Shown piece by piece: positions 26,538 to 34,811 of a DNA stretch of 64,000 nucleotides. How positions within the stretch are numbered: position 1 is the stretch's first letter; every line of letters begins with the position of its first letter. The position numbers were made by a program, and so were the translations under genes. Source of the DNA: Paenibacillus sp. UNC451MF (GTDB lineage Bacteria; Bacillota; Bacilli; Paenibacillales; NBRC-103111); assembly GCF_000686845.1 (NCBI RefSeq), contig NZ_JMLS01000009.1, forward strand, positions 124,001-188,000, read 5' to 3'. The notes beneath the pieces are model-generated. The model was not told the origin of the DNA and made no database searches. It saw nothing but the letters and a program-made list of their open reading frames with translations.

Positions 26538-26707
26538 GAGAAACCTAAGAAACTTGAAATTGTCAATATACTCCGATAGGGCATGCCCCTCCAACCGCTG
26601 TTGAAACCCGTGAATTTGATTAGAATTAGCGGTATTTTCACGAATTTCAAAGGCGGACGTAAACTCCTCCGAGGCATGCCCTACCTCCCTATATAGCCAA
26701 TTTCTCG
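26538..26707. repeat. Dispersed palindromic element, copy A
   Basis: A long imperfect palindrome between two convergent genes. The outer arms are TAGGGCATGCC (26577-26587) and GGCATGCCCTA (26673-26683). The core is CCGCTGTTG (26595-26603) and CAAAGGCGG (26648-26656). Inner arms AAACCCGTGAA and TTCACGAATTT flank a ~22-base loop. Flanking GAGAAACC (26538) and CCAATTTCTCG (26697-26707) recur in copy C. The copies at 60.6 and 60.9 kb share the core but have different arm sequences that remain complementary. Confidence 0.8.
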
Positions 26708-26730
26708 TGGAGATAGGCTTATCGACAGCC

Positions 26731-26766
26731 TGGAGCTGATTCCCCTTTGCGTGAATCAGCTTTTTA
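26731..26766 (+). terminator. Right copy of a duplicated terminator hairpin
   Basis: AGCTGATTC (26734-26742) pairs with GAATCAGCT (26753-26761) and is followed by a T-run, so it works for the plus-strand GH42 transcript. It is a near copy of the hairpin at 26498. Confidence 0.75.
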
Positions 26767-26768
26767 TT

Positions 26769-27407
26769 TTAGCGGGTAACAGTCAGCTTAACATCGTCGA
26801 TTCCAAAATGATTCAACGTATTGACTAACGCCAACCTCATTTTTTCCTTATTGGCTTGCTGCTCATCCTCTCTGGTCATATGGATCGTAATTTCTCCAAA
26901 GCTTCCATTGAACCTTACCAGCTCGAGCGCCGCCGATCCAGGAAACGGATTCTCAAGGCCCTCTTTACGTGCTTGCAACAAAACCTGAACCGCTGTTATA
27001 CGCGGCGCCCGAACAGAAGTTTTATTAGGATGCTGTACTTCAACAGCCTCAATGGAATCTTGGTTATACAGGTAAACTGTATAAGTCTCCATACTCTCTG
27101 CGTTCGCTTCGTACGATTGCCCTTTAGTGATCTCTTCATTATTCAGTTGTTCTATAAGCCCAAGGATAAGCTCCGTTTCCTGGAACCCCTCCACCCGGTA
27201 CAGCTCTTTGCCATCATGATCAAGGAATAGCGTAGTCGGATTGGTCTTGATGCGGTATTCATTCGTAATCTCGATTTGAATATCGACATATACCGTTTCT
27301 AACTCTATTGTGCTCACTCTCTCTTTGACTTCCCTTAATACGGTTCCCATAGACCTTCCGGTCGGACATGCACTCAATGTGAATAAGACGACTTTATTTA
27401 CTTTCAT
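26769..27407 (-). CDS. Thioredoxin-like / GerMN-like two-domain protein
   Basis: Residues ~1-90 look like a thioredoxin fold with a degenerate active site: SACPTGRSM, a single Cys instead of CXXC, then the cis-Pro-like block TNPTTLFLDHDGKELYRVEGFQ. Residues ~105-212 resemble a GerMN (spore germination GerM) domain: TVYLYNQD..., ALELVRFNGSFGEITIHM and RLALVNTLNHFGIDDVKLTV. The combination is unusual to me. The ATG at 27407 follows GAGGTG by six bases; the longer frame starts at a GTG inside that site. A TetR-type operator (27508-27525) lies ~100 bases upstream, suggesting shared control with the SDR/TetR genes. Each domain call is moderate; no enzymatic function is claimed. Confidence 0.6.
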   Translation of the reverse strand: MKVNKVVLFTLSACPTGRSMGTVLREVKERVSTIELETVYVDIQIEITNEYRIKTNPTTLFLDHDGKELYRVEGFQETELILGLIEQLNNEEITKGQSYEANAESMETYTVYLYNQDSIEAVEVQHPNKTSVRAPRITAVQVLLQARKEGLENPFPGSAALELVRFNGSFGEITIHMTREDEQQANKEKMRLALVNTLNHFGIDDVKLTVTR

Positions 27408-27507
27408 ACTTGGCACCTCGACTTTTTCTTGTAGTTATGGACTCGTCATTTCCATAGTAACATATAGGATACGGTACCGGGTATTCGTAAAGACTGAGGT
27501 GCGATAT

Positions 27508-27525
27508 TTATTGATCAATCAATAA
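27508..27525. promoter_or_regulatory. Candidate TetR operator 1
   Basis: TTATTGA - TCAA - TCAATAA, a 7-bp inverted repeat matching the pattern TTANTGA-N4-TCANTAA. It lies upstream of the thioredoxin-like gene, adjoining the SDR stop codon. Confidence 0.55.
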
Positions 27526-28497
27526 CTAAAGTTTAAACGAAAACTTTCTCTCCTTCAATGCCAACACAGTCGAGGTAATCCCCTCCTGGAACGGCGTTGC
27601 GGTGATCGGCCCGATGAAGCGTTTGTATTTATCTCCACTAAGCGTAAGCGGCTCTTCGGTTAAATAAAGCATCTCGACGACTTCTTTCATGACGGGCATG
27701 CTCATGCCTAGCAACGATAAACCTAATTTTTTCAAAGGAATGACCGGATTAGCATGACCACTTGCCGCTCGAGCAATCCGTACGATCTCTCTACCAGAAA
27801 TGAGCCCAGCCCCCGGTATATTCCAGTTTTGTCCGTAAGCGAAGTCTTTACATGCCAGCTCGGCAACCATCTTAGCTGCATCCGGTAAATAGACGAATTC
27901 TCGAGGAACGTGCATGTTGCCAACGAAAAGGGCCATTTTCCCGGCAGCAATCGCTTCCAGGGTTGAACCTAAATACGATGCTTCATTAGCTGTAGGTCCA
28001 TAATAATCGGGCAAGCGAACAATCATGACTTTTGCGTTACTCCACCTTTTACTGAATAACATCCGTTCATAATCCAGACGAACTTTTCCTTTTTTCGTAT
28101 GAGGCTGTTTAGGATGCTCTTCTGTGACAAGATCCATCTGTTTTTTTCCATAAGGATAAATCCCATCAATCGCTACAACTTTAATGGCGAGTTGTTCTGC
28201 TGCTTCCATTACCGATTCGCCTAACGGTATCAACTTGGCTGCCATCTCATGATAAGGTACATTCGCGCAATGGAATAGTACGTCTGCGCCGCCTGCTTGA
28301 GCTACAATTTCTTTAGAGCACAATGCATCCCCTACGGCAAGCGTCAAATGTGTGGGATTCCCAAGTCCTTCGGCTAATTGTTCCAATTTCTGACGAGAAC
28401 GCCCAAAAGCAATGGTACTTACTCCGCGTTTGACAAGTTCCTCCGTAATCGCTGCTCCCGTCCCGCCTGTTGCTCCAATTACTATTGCTTTTTCCAT
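27526..28497 (-). CDS. NAD(P)-dependent epimerase/dehydrogenase (SDR)
   Basis: Extended short-chain dehydrogenase. The Rossmann glycine motif is at residues ~8-14 (GATGGTG), FGRSRQKLEQL follows, and there is a YPYGKK-type region around ~118. A strict YxxxK catalytic pair is not obvious, so it may be an atypical SDR or NmrA-like binding protein. The ATG at 28497 is eight bases after GAGGT; the earlier frame start at 28512 overlaps this site. It is directly downstream of the TetR gene on the same strand with two operator-like sites in its leader, the layout of a drug- or aldehyde-responsive reductase under a local repressor. Confidence 0.75.
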   Translation of the reverse strand: MEKAIVIGATGGTGAAITEELVKRGVSTIAFGRSRQKLEQLAEGLGNPTHLTLAVGDALCSKEIVAQAGGADVLFHCANVPYHEMAAKLIPLGESVMEAAEQLAIKVVAIDGIYPYGKKQMDLVTEEHPKQPHTKKGKVRLDYERMLFSKRWSNAKVMIVRLPDYYGPTANEASYLGSTLEAIAAGKMALFVGNMHVPREFVYLPDAAKMVAELACKDFAYGQNWNIPGAGLISGREIVRIARAASGHANPVIPLKKLGLSLLGMSMPVMKEVVEMLYLTEEPLTLSGDKYKRFIGPITATPFQEGITSTVLALKERKFSFKL

Positions 28498-28521
28498 TAT
28501 TACCGACCTCATTTCATTTTG

Positions 28522-28539
28522 TTATTGATCAATCACTAA
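28522..28539. promoter_or_regulatory. Candidate TetR operator 2
   Basis: TTATTGA - TCAA - TCACTAA, in the leader of the SDR gene, ~25 bases upstream of its ATG. Confidence 0.6.
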
Positions 28540-28562
28540 CTTAAACTCATCATATCATCCAG

Positions 28563-28580
28563 TTATTGATTAGTCAATTA
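28563..28580. promoter_or_regulatory. Candidate TetR operator 3
   Basis: TTATTGA - TTAG - TCAATTA, centred 41 bases (about four helical turns) from operator 2. The right arm is slightly degenerate. Confidence 0.45.
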
Positions 28581-28626
28581 CTAAAATGACACTTTCTTTG
28601 GTGAGGGAGACCTTTTTTCGTTTCCC

Positions 28627-29148
28627 TCACGTTTCTTTTAATTCAGGCATGCTAATGGCTTCCGCAATGTTGCATAACATCCCTCTAGCCAGAAATAACA
28701 TCGTTCTTTCTTCAGGATTCATGATCTCTGCCTTACGGAAAGCTTCAAGCACGATTTGACGTACTTCCCGAAATCCATTCCGCATTGTATCACGGATAGA
28801 ATCTTCTTGGATTGTCTGTGCTTGCATCTGAAGAAATACCTCATTGCGGTAATCTTCGAGAATTTTCTCATATGCACTAATTAAATCTGTCTCGAGCTTC
28901 TCCGGGGAAGCAGACTCAACGACATGGCGAAAAGATTCAATAATACGCCCCCACGAAACCTCCAATGCAGTCATAAGAAGCGCTTCTTTTGTTGGGAAGA
29001 ATCGAAAAATATAAGGCTGCGATATAGTCGCCCGTTCAGCGACCTGTGCTGTAGTTGCCCGATAATAACCAATCTCAGCAAACACTTCGATTGCGGCGGA
29101 AATGATGTCTGATCTGCGGTTAACAGGGGTCGTTGCGTCTTTAGCCAT
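28627..29148 (-). CDS. TetR/AcrR family repressor
   Basis: A 173-aa regulator. The N-terminal helix-turn-helix occupies ~12-58 (IISAAIEVFAEIGYYRATTAQVAERATISQPYIFRFFPTKEALL split over helices 1-4), followed by an all-helical ligand/dimer domain. GGAG lies ten bases before the ATG. An operator-like palindrome (29174-29191) covers its own leader, and two more precede the SDR gene, so autorepression and repression of the SDR and probably the thioredoxin-like gene is likely. The ligand is unknown. Confidence 0.88.
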   Translation of the reverse strand: MAKDATTPVNRRSDIISAAIEVFAEIGYYRATTAQVAERATISQPYIFRFFPTKEALLMTALEVSWGRIIESFRHVVESASPEKLETDLISAYEKILEDYRNEVFLQMQAQTIQEDSIRDTMRNGFREVRQIVLEAFRKAEIMNPEERTMLFLARGMLCNIAEAISMPELKET

Positions 29149-29173
29149 GAAGATCTAACTCCTCTGCAGTTTG

Positions 29174-29191
29174 TTAGTGATTAATCACTTT
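29174..29191. promoter_or_regulatory. Candidate TetR operator 4 (autoregulatory)
   Basis: TTAGTGA - TTAA - TCACTTT, 25 bases upstream of the tetR start, matching the pattern of the three other sites. Confidence 0.6.
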
Positions 29192-29310
29192 TTATGAGTA
29201 TAATGGAAAACAGATGTTGTTGCAATTCATCAATCTGGCAAACTAACCTGCCCAGTAGCTGAGAAAAGGTGTTGGAACTATAACCTCATCCGAAACAGAG
29301 CCACGGCCAC

Positions 29311-29340
29311 AAAAATCCGACTTGCCCATAGCAAGTCGGA
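29311..29340 (-). terminator. Terminator closing the importer/phosphatase operon
   Basis: A perfect 10-bp stem, TCCGACTTGC (29316-29325) with GCAAGTCGGA (29331-29340), loop CCATA, and an A-run on the left that is the minus-strand T-run. Confidence 0.88.
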
Positions 29341-29350
29341 TTCCAAGTAT

Positions 29351-30160
29351 CTAAATTCCTATAGGTTTCATCGGCTTTAGTAATGCATCGTGAACACTGC
29401 CGTTGCTTCCAACCACATGTTGCACACTCAAATTGTAAGGATTCCCCAATGTGTCGGTGACTCTGCCACCGGCTTCTTCTATAATAAGAACTCCTGCCGC
29501 AATATCCCACGCGTTAAGTCCGTACTCCCAGAAGGCGCCAAGCTTACCAGCTCCGACATAGGCCAGATGCAGTGCTGCCGATCCAAGGGAACGGATAGAG
29601 CGACACTGAGGAGCGATCTCCTGAAGGCTTGTCATTACCGCCTGGCGGTTCGCCGCTTTGGATGGGAACCCTGTTCCTACTACCGTTTGTGCCAGTTCGA
29701 CCGCATCGGAGACGGCAATCGGGTTACCGTTCATAAAAGCGCCTTTCCCTTTTTCCGCCCAGAAGATTTCGTCCCTGCACGGGTCATAAATGACTCCGAC
29801 AATAAGCTCTCCGTAGGAAGCCAGCGCAATGGATACGGTAAAGCCCGGAATCCCTTGCACGTAATTATTCGTGCCATCAATCGGATCGACGATCCAGATG
29901 AACGGCTCTGTCTTCGCCTGCTCCAACCGGTCAGCCAGCTCTCCAGCATGGGCGAATGATTCTTCTTCTCCGAGAAAACCATGCTCCGGGTAAGACTCCA
30001 TCAAGCGCTGTCGTATCAGCTGCTCCGATGCTCTGTCAATCTCCGTTACAACATCGAAGACGGAGCTTTTTTGCTCGGTTGAGAAATCCGAATTCATCTT
30101 GGAGTGGATCATTCGTCCCGCTTCTCTCGCTATTCTTCCTGCTGTTTCCAAATAGCTCAT
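29351..30160 (-). CDS. suhB: Inositol monophosphatase family protein
   Basis: Mg2+-dependent phosphatase of the IMPase/SuhB family, 269 aa. Metal ligands are Glu66 (GEEES), Asp92 and Asp95 in WIVDPIDGTNNY, and Asp219 in NAWDIAAGVLIIEEAGG. The family hydrolyses inositol monophosphates, and some members act on other sugar phosphates or NADP. The start overlaps the stop of the HAD gene by four bases (ATGA), so translation is coupled. It is the last gene of a codirectional series that begins with three solute-binding proteins at 39.5 kb. That placement makes a dedicated catabolic role, the last dephosphorylation step to free inositol, more likely than housekeeping. Confidence 0.88.
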   Translation of the reverse strand: MSYLETAGRIAREAGRMIHSKMNSDFSTEQKSSVFDVVTEIDRASEQLIRQRLMESYPEHGFLGEEESFAHAGELADRLEQAKTEPFIWIVDPIDGTNNYVQGIPGFTVSIALASYGELIVGVIYDPCRDEIFWAEKGKGAFMNGNPIAVSDAVELAQTVVGTGFPSKAANRQAVMTSLQEIAPQCRSIRSLGSAALHLAYVGAGKLGAFWEYGLNAWDIAAGVLIIEEAGGRVTDTLGNPYNLSVQHVVGSNGSVHDALLKPMKPIGI

Positions 30161-30972
30161 GCCAGCTCTCTCCTCTTCTCGATAAAATCTCCAATGATCG
30201 CAGCAATGGCATGCCGTTCATGGTGCACGGTAACCGCATCGGCGGCTGCCGCCAATTGAGGATGGGCATTTTCGACCGCATACCCGAAGTCTGCTTGCCG
30301 GATCATCGCCAAATCGTTCAAGTTATCACCGACTGCTATCGTGTAGGGCTGATCGATTCCCAATATTCGCAGGAGCTCTACCAGAGCCGTTCCTTTGGTC
30401 GTATACTGAGGCAGTATTTCCAGATAATTCGATTCCGAGTAGACCATCTCACAAGGCAAGCCGCTATCCAGAACGACCTGCTCCAATTGCTTGGCCTTAT
30501 CTATCGAGGAGCTGATAATCATCACCTTGGTTACAGGCTCCGCTATAATGTCGTCGGAGAAGGGCAAGCACACCACGCCATCTTTGTTCTCATGTTTTTC
30601 CAGAACAGCGTTGCGAACGGGTGCGTAGACTTGACCGTTACGATATACAAGCAGCGCTAAATCATCTGAGCCTGTCAGGCTTTCCATGAATCGGGACCAC
30701 AACATAAGGGGTATCGTCAGCTTTTTCTCATACAATACTTTTTTCGTTACAGGATCAACAATCTTGGCCCCGTTATATAAGATGACAGGCACATCCACGC
30801 CAAGCTTTTGAACAAAAGGCTCTACCGCATCCTCCATTCGTCCTGTTGCTAAAGTAAACAAACCGCCCATTTCCTTAAACCGCCTAATGGCATTTTCATT
30901 CTCGGGACTAATTTGCTGCGTTTGATTCAATAAAGTTCCGTCCAAATCGGAAATGAGTAGTATATTTTTCAC
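30157..30972 (-). CDS. HAD superfamily phosphatase (Cof type)
   Basis: Cof/class IIB HAD hydrolase of 271 aa. Motif I is DLDGT with nucleophile Asp9 and acid/base Asp11, motif II is the TGR region (LATGRMEDAV), and motif IV is GDNLNDLAMI. The alpha/beta cap domain lies between ~85 and ~190. Such enzymes dephosphorylate small phosphorylated metabolites, commonly sugar phosphates; the exact substrate is open. It lies 23 bases after mgtC and overlaps the IMPase gene, so it belongs to the importer operon. Confidence 0.85.
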   Translation of the reverse strand: MKNILLISDLDGTLLNQTQQISPENENAIRRFKEMGGLFTLATGRMEDAVEPFVQKLGVDVPVILYNGAKIVDPVTKKVLYEKKLTIPLMLWSRFMESLTGSDDLALLVYRNGQVYAPVRNAVLEKHENKDGVVCLPFSDDIIAEPVTKVMIISSSIDKAKQLEQVVLDSGLPCEMVYSESNYLEILPQYTTKGTALVELLRILGIDQPYTIAVGDNLNDLAMIRQADFGYAVENAHPQLAAAADAVTVHHERHAIAAIIGDFIEKRRELA

Positions 30973-30995
30973 ATGTTCCAGCCACCCTGTCTGTT

Positions 30996-31766
30996 TTATA
31001 TGGAAAGCGAATTCTCTTTACTTCCATTCGTTTTCAGGCCTGAGATCAGCTGGGATTCCAAAGAAATAACAACGTCCATAGCAGCGATTTGTTCCATTGC
31101 GGAAACCAGCTGCTCCTGCTTTTTCATTTTCAAGCTAAAATGCAGGTTCATGGATGGTGAAGCGGAGCTCTCACTAGACGAATGCTCATCAGGCATCATT
31201 TTCAAATTGGCAATCTGAACATCATGATCACCGAAGATGGACGCGATGCGGCCCAAGGTGCCCGGCTTATCAATAATCTGGATATCGACATCGTGATATC
31301 TGCGGTTTCTCATCAGATGCTTCTCCCATTTATTCAGCAGGAACAAGCTGATCAGAACGAGGAAGGTACAGAAGAACGCACCAGTGTAAAATCCTGCGCC
31401 TACACTCAAGCCGATGGCTGCCACAACCCATACCGAAGCGGCTGTCGTCAAGCCCTTGATCATATTGCCGTTGCGAAGAATAGCTCCCGCTCCCAGAAAA
31501 CCGATACCACTGATAACCTGTGCCGCCAAGCGGGCAGGGTCCGTACGTACATTCGCCTCATTGACAAATTGGGAAAAGCCGTAGCTGGACAGCAGCATGA
31601 TCGTAGTCGATCCGAGGCAAACCAAAATATGAGTGCGAAACCCTGCCGCATGGTTGCTCCATTCCCGTTCCATCCCGATCAAACCGCCCAACACGACGGC
31701 CAATATCATCCGGAGCACCAGCTCCCAGTGAGTAATTTCCCACACGCTTCCGCTTACCATTGTCAA
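30996..31766 (-). CDS. mgtC: MgtC/SapB family membrane protein
   Basis: Inner membrane protein with the MgtC signature (LGGLIGMEREW, AAGFRTHILVCLGS, VISGIGFLGAGAILR, VKGLTTAAS-like block), about five helices in the first ~150 residues, then a C-terminal ACT-like cytoplasmic domain (DVDIQIIDKPGTLGRIASIF). MgtC proteins are linked to growth at low Mg2+ and to restraint of ATP synthase or phosphate uptake. The likely start is TTG 31766, seven bases after GGGAGAG, with ATG 31760 as alternative. It follows the ABC ATPase gene by 36 bases. A Mg/phosphate homeostasis gene here would fit uptake of Mg-chelating organophosphates, but that is inference. Confidence 0.85.
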   Translation of the reverse strand: MTMVSGSVWEITHWELVLRMILAVVLGGLIGMEREWSNHAAGFRTHILVCLGSTTIMLLSSYGFSQFVNEANVRTDPARLAAQVISGIGFLGAGAILRNGNMIKGLTTAASVWVVAAIGLSVGAGFYTGAFFCTFLVLISLFLLNKWEKHLMRNRRYHDVDIQIIDKPGTLGRIASIFGDHDVQIANLKMMPDEHSSSESSASPSMNLHFSLKMKKQEQLVSAMEQIAAMDVVISLESQLISGLKTNGSKENSLSI

Positions 31767-31802
31767 TGTCTTTCTCTCCCAGCTCAGTAAATTAAGTTAT
31801 TT

Positions 31803-32942
31803 TCATATAATATTTCGTTTCAGCTCGCTGCTTGGTGCAGACTCGTTAGTTCGTGGAATGAGCCTTCCACTCTCTTTGTCGTACACGTTCACTTTCTCCG
31901 GCGGGATTGTAACCCATACAATCTTGCCGACCGGATAATCCATTTCTCCAATCAATTTAACCAGCAGCAGATTGTCTCCGCGCGTCGTAAGCTGAATGAG
32001 CGTTTCCGAGCCTGCGGGCATCACCGAATAAATACTTAATGGGAACGCTCCCTCGGTTTTGTCCGGCGATATGCGAATATCCTCCGGGTAGACGGCCAAT
32101 ACGGTCTTGCTGGATAAAGGCTGAACACCTGGAATGACCATGGTACCAAGCTCTGAATCCGCTGTCATATTGCCATTATGATACGCTGCGTCGGCATCGA
32201 TAAAATTGATTTTGGGATTGCCGATGAAGTCCGCAACCCGCAAATCGACCGGATGGCGATAAATGTTCCTTGGCGTATCCACCTGCACGAGGTTACCCTC
32301 GAAGAAAATGGCTATCTTGGTAGACATCGTTAACGCCTCGACTTGATCATGAGTAACGTAGATGATCGTCGTTTTCAACTCACGGTGCAATCTCTTCAGT
32401 TCCGCTCTCATCTCTAGCCTCAGCTTCGCGTCCAGATTGGAGAGCGGCTCGTCAAGCAATAAGATTCTCGGTTCGGTTACAATCGCTCGCGCAATTGCAA
32501 CCCGCTGTTGTTGACCGCCGGACAGCTCAGAAGGATAGCGGTCTTTGTACTGAATAATTCGCATTTTTTCCAAAGCGCTTTCCACCTTGGTGCGAATTTC
32601 CACCTTGGGTGTTTTGTTAATGGAAAGTCCAAAGGCGACGTTATCGAATACCGTCATATGAGGCCACAAAGCATAGCTTTGGAATACAAGATTCAATCCG
32701 CGCTTGGAAGGCGGAGCGTAATAGCCTTTTGCCCCGTTGACCATTTCCTTGCCATTGATCGTCAGGATGCCTCCCTCCGGATTCTCCAATCCGGTGATTA
32801 CGCGAAGTGTTGTCGTCTTACCGCAGCCCGAAGGACCGAGCAGCGTCATAAAGTCGCCATCCTCGATAAATAAATCCAGATCCTTCAGTATATGATTGTT
32901 GTCAAAGTATTTATTAATCTTACTCAGTTGTATTCCGCTCAT
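31803..32942 (-). CDS. Fbp/Pot-type ABC transporter ATP-binding protein
   Basis: Importer ATPase of 379 aa. Walker A GPSGCGKTT is at 36-44, the signature LSGGQQQR at 140-147, Walker B LLLDEP at 161-166, and the H-loop His198 in VTHDQ. The C-terminal TOBE-type domain runs ~240-360. It groups with FbpC/AfuC/PotA-like ATPases that work with a double-domain permease. An AGGAGG site lies in the final codons of the permease gene, two bases upstream of its own ATG, giving tight coupling. Family members import ferric iron, phosphonates or sugar phosphates. Confidence 0.9.
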   Translation of the reverse strand: MSGIQLSKINKYFDNNHILKDLDLFIEDGDFMTLLGPSGCGKTTTLRVITGLENPEGGILTINGKEMVNGAKGYYAPPSKRGLNLVFQSYALWPHMTVFDNVAFGLSINKTPKVEIRTKVESALEKMRIIQYKDRYPSELSGGQQQRVAIARAIVTEPRILLLDEPLSNLDAKLRLEMRAELKRLHRELKTTIIYVTHDQVEALTMSTKIAIFFEGNLVQVDTPRNIYRHPVDLRVADFIGNPKINFIDADAAYHNGNMTADSELGTMVIPGVQPLSSKTVLAVYPEDIRISPDKTEGAFPLSIYSVMPAGSETLIQLTTRGDNLLLVKLIGEMDYPVGKIVWVTIPPEKVNVYDKESGRLIPRTNESAPSSELKRNII

Positions 32943-32943
32943 A

Positions 32944-34785
32944 TTATCCTCCTATGCCCTTCGAAAGATCGGCTTTGCCGTACTTCGTCGCAACAAAATT
33001 CGTAATCAATATAATTGCGATAATAATGATAACGATAGCGTCAGCATACTGCTGGTAACCCTTTTCCGCGTAACGGAACGTCAATGTCGTCAAAGTGCTT
33101 GTCTTCGGCGTCACGAGCAAGATGATCAAATCCAGCTCCTTCATTGCACTTATAAACAAGAGCAGGAAAGCGCTTATAAGACCTTTGCGGCTTAGCGGCA
33201 CCATGATGTTGAAGAATCTCCGGAACCAGGAGGCTCCGTGCAGCTTGGCTGCTTCTTCCAGCTCTCCGCTGATTTGCAGCATGGTGCTCGTACCCGACCG
33301 GGTAGCGAATGGCAGCTCTTTGACGATGGTGATTAATATGACGATGGACAGGGTTCCGTACAAAGCAGGAAGCAGTAAGTGCGGCTGTGCGAACATGGAC
33401 AAATAAATGGCGGCGAAGGATATGCCTGGAATCAAGTAAGGCATGAATGATAGCTGCTCTACCAGTTTTCCGGAAAGAGTTTTCCTTCCTTTGGAAATGA
33501 CATATCCGAATATTAAACCCATTATAGCCGCGATTGATGCTGCCAGCAATGCGATTTGTAAAGAATTTTTTAAGCCCAGCCAAATCGTATCGCTTTTCAA
33601 AATTCCCACTTCACCAGAAGCTATAGAAAAGTCAGAATCGCCGAACCAATAGTGTGTCGTCAGGTTGCTAAGACTGTAGTTACCGTCTTGCAGCATGAAC
33701 GTTTGCCACAAGAGCAGCAGCAGCGGGAAAATCCCCGCAGAGAACATAAACAAGAAGACGGCAGCGACGGCAGGAATTTTCCAGCGCCCGAGCGGATTCA
33801 AATTTTTCCTTGAATCTTTACCGCCGATAGTAGCATAGCTCTTGCGCTTACCAATGGCACGTTGGTTGAAGTAGATGGTCAGTGACGAGATGATGATCAG
33901 TATCAAGCTCAGCACATAGGCATCAGAGATCATCCGGTTTTTCATACTGCCGTAGAGCATCGTGGCGATCGTATAGTATTTGACCGGAAGACCGAGAAAT
34001 GCTGCCGCACCGAACGTACCCATACTTTTGGAGAAGGTCAGAATCAATGCGGAAAGAATAGCTGGAAGCACCAACGGGAACGTAATTTTTCTAAGAATGG
34101 CAAATCGGCTTGCCCCCAAAATATCCGCTGTTTCCTCCAAGCTGCTGTTGATCGAGCTGAGTGATACGGCAATGAGCAAGTAAAAGAACGTGTAATAGTG
34201 AGCAACGAGCACGATGGAGATCGGAAGAAAACCGTATGATATCCAGTCTGGAGGGTTGATGCCGAATACATATTGCAGCATTCCTTGCGTCCCGCCTACT
34301 CGGTCATTCTTGAATACGATCAGCCACGCGAACGACTTGATCCAGGAAGGCAGCATATAAGGAATAATGGCCAGAAACGCCCATGCCTTCTTGTAAGGAA
34401 GATCGGTCCGGGTCACGAGCCATGCTAGGCCGCCCCCAATAATCATAGAGAACACGGAAACGAATACAGCGATATTGAATGAGTTTAACAACGGCTTGTA
34501 AAAGATCGATTGACTGATGTCACTGTACAGCACATGGAGCCAATGATTCAGCGTCAACTCACCCGGCACGGCTCCGGGATTGGCTCTAATGTCCTCCGGA
34601 TGCCAGGTAAAGGTATGCGCCACAATTTCCCACATAGGAATGACAATGGTGTAGCCAAGAAAAATGATGGCGATGGTACTGATCAAATATAACGGATTCG
34701 TAAAAAAGCCTTTTATCAGATTGACGGCACGTGTCATCGAGTACTTGGGAGCCGACCTGCCTGAATATTCGATATTGTTCACCAC
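32944..34785 (-). CDS. Fbp-type ABC transporter double permease
   Basis: A 613-aa membrane protein with about twelve helices in two homologous halves. Each half carries an ABC permease EAA-like loop (EETADILGASRFAILRKITFPLVLPAIL in half one; EEAAKLHGASWFRRFFNIMVPLSRKGLI in half two). This fused arrangement is that of FbpB/AfuB/PhnU-V-like systems for Fe3+, hexose phosphates or 2-aminoethylphosphonate. A double GTG start at 34785 follows AAAGGGG. Three binding-protein genes and an isomerase gene lie upstream and the ATPase directly downstream. Confidence 0.9.
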   Translation of the reverse strand: MVNNIEYSGRSAPKYSMTRAVNLIKGFFTNPLYLISTIAIIFLGYTIVIPMWEIVAHTFTWHPEDIRANPGAVPGELTLNHWLHVLYSDISQSIFYKPLLNSFNIAVFVSVFSMIIGGGLAWLVTRTDLPYKKAWAFLAIIPYMLPSWIKSFAWLIVFKNDRVGGTQGMLQYVFGINPPDWISYGFLPISIVLVAHYYTFFYLLIAVSLSSINSSLEETADILGASRFAILRKITFPLVLPAILSALILTFSKSMGTFGAAAFLGLPVKYYTIATMLYGSMKNRMISDAYVLSLILIIISSLTIYFNQRAIGKRKSYATIGGKDSRKNLNPLGRWKIPAVAAVFLFMFSAGIFPLLLLLWQTFMLQDGNYSLSNLTTHYWFGDSDFSIASGEVGILKSDTIWLGLKNSLQIALLAASIAAIMGLIFGYVISKGRKTLSGKLVEQLSFMPYLIPGISFAAIYLSMFAQPHLLLPALYGTLSIVILITIVKELPFATRSGTSTMLQISGELEEAAKLHGASWFRRFFNIMVPLSRKGLISAFLLLFISAMKELDLIILLVTPKTSTLTTLTFRYAEKGYQQYADAIVIIIIAIILITNFVATKYGKADLSKGIGG

Positions 34786-34811
34786 TTACACCCCTTTACA
34801 GCCCATTGCTG

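Noticed and set aside
28600-28630. GTGAGGGA / TCCCTCAC inverted repeat at the tetR 3' end as a terminator
   Set aside because: No T-run follows on the minus strand, and the right arm overlaps the end of the gene, so it is not counted as a terminator.
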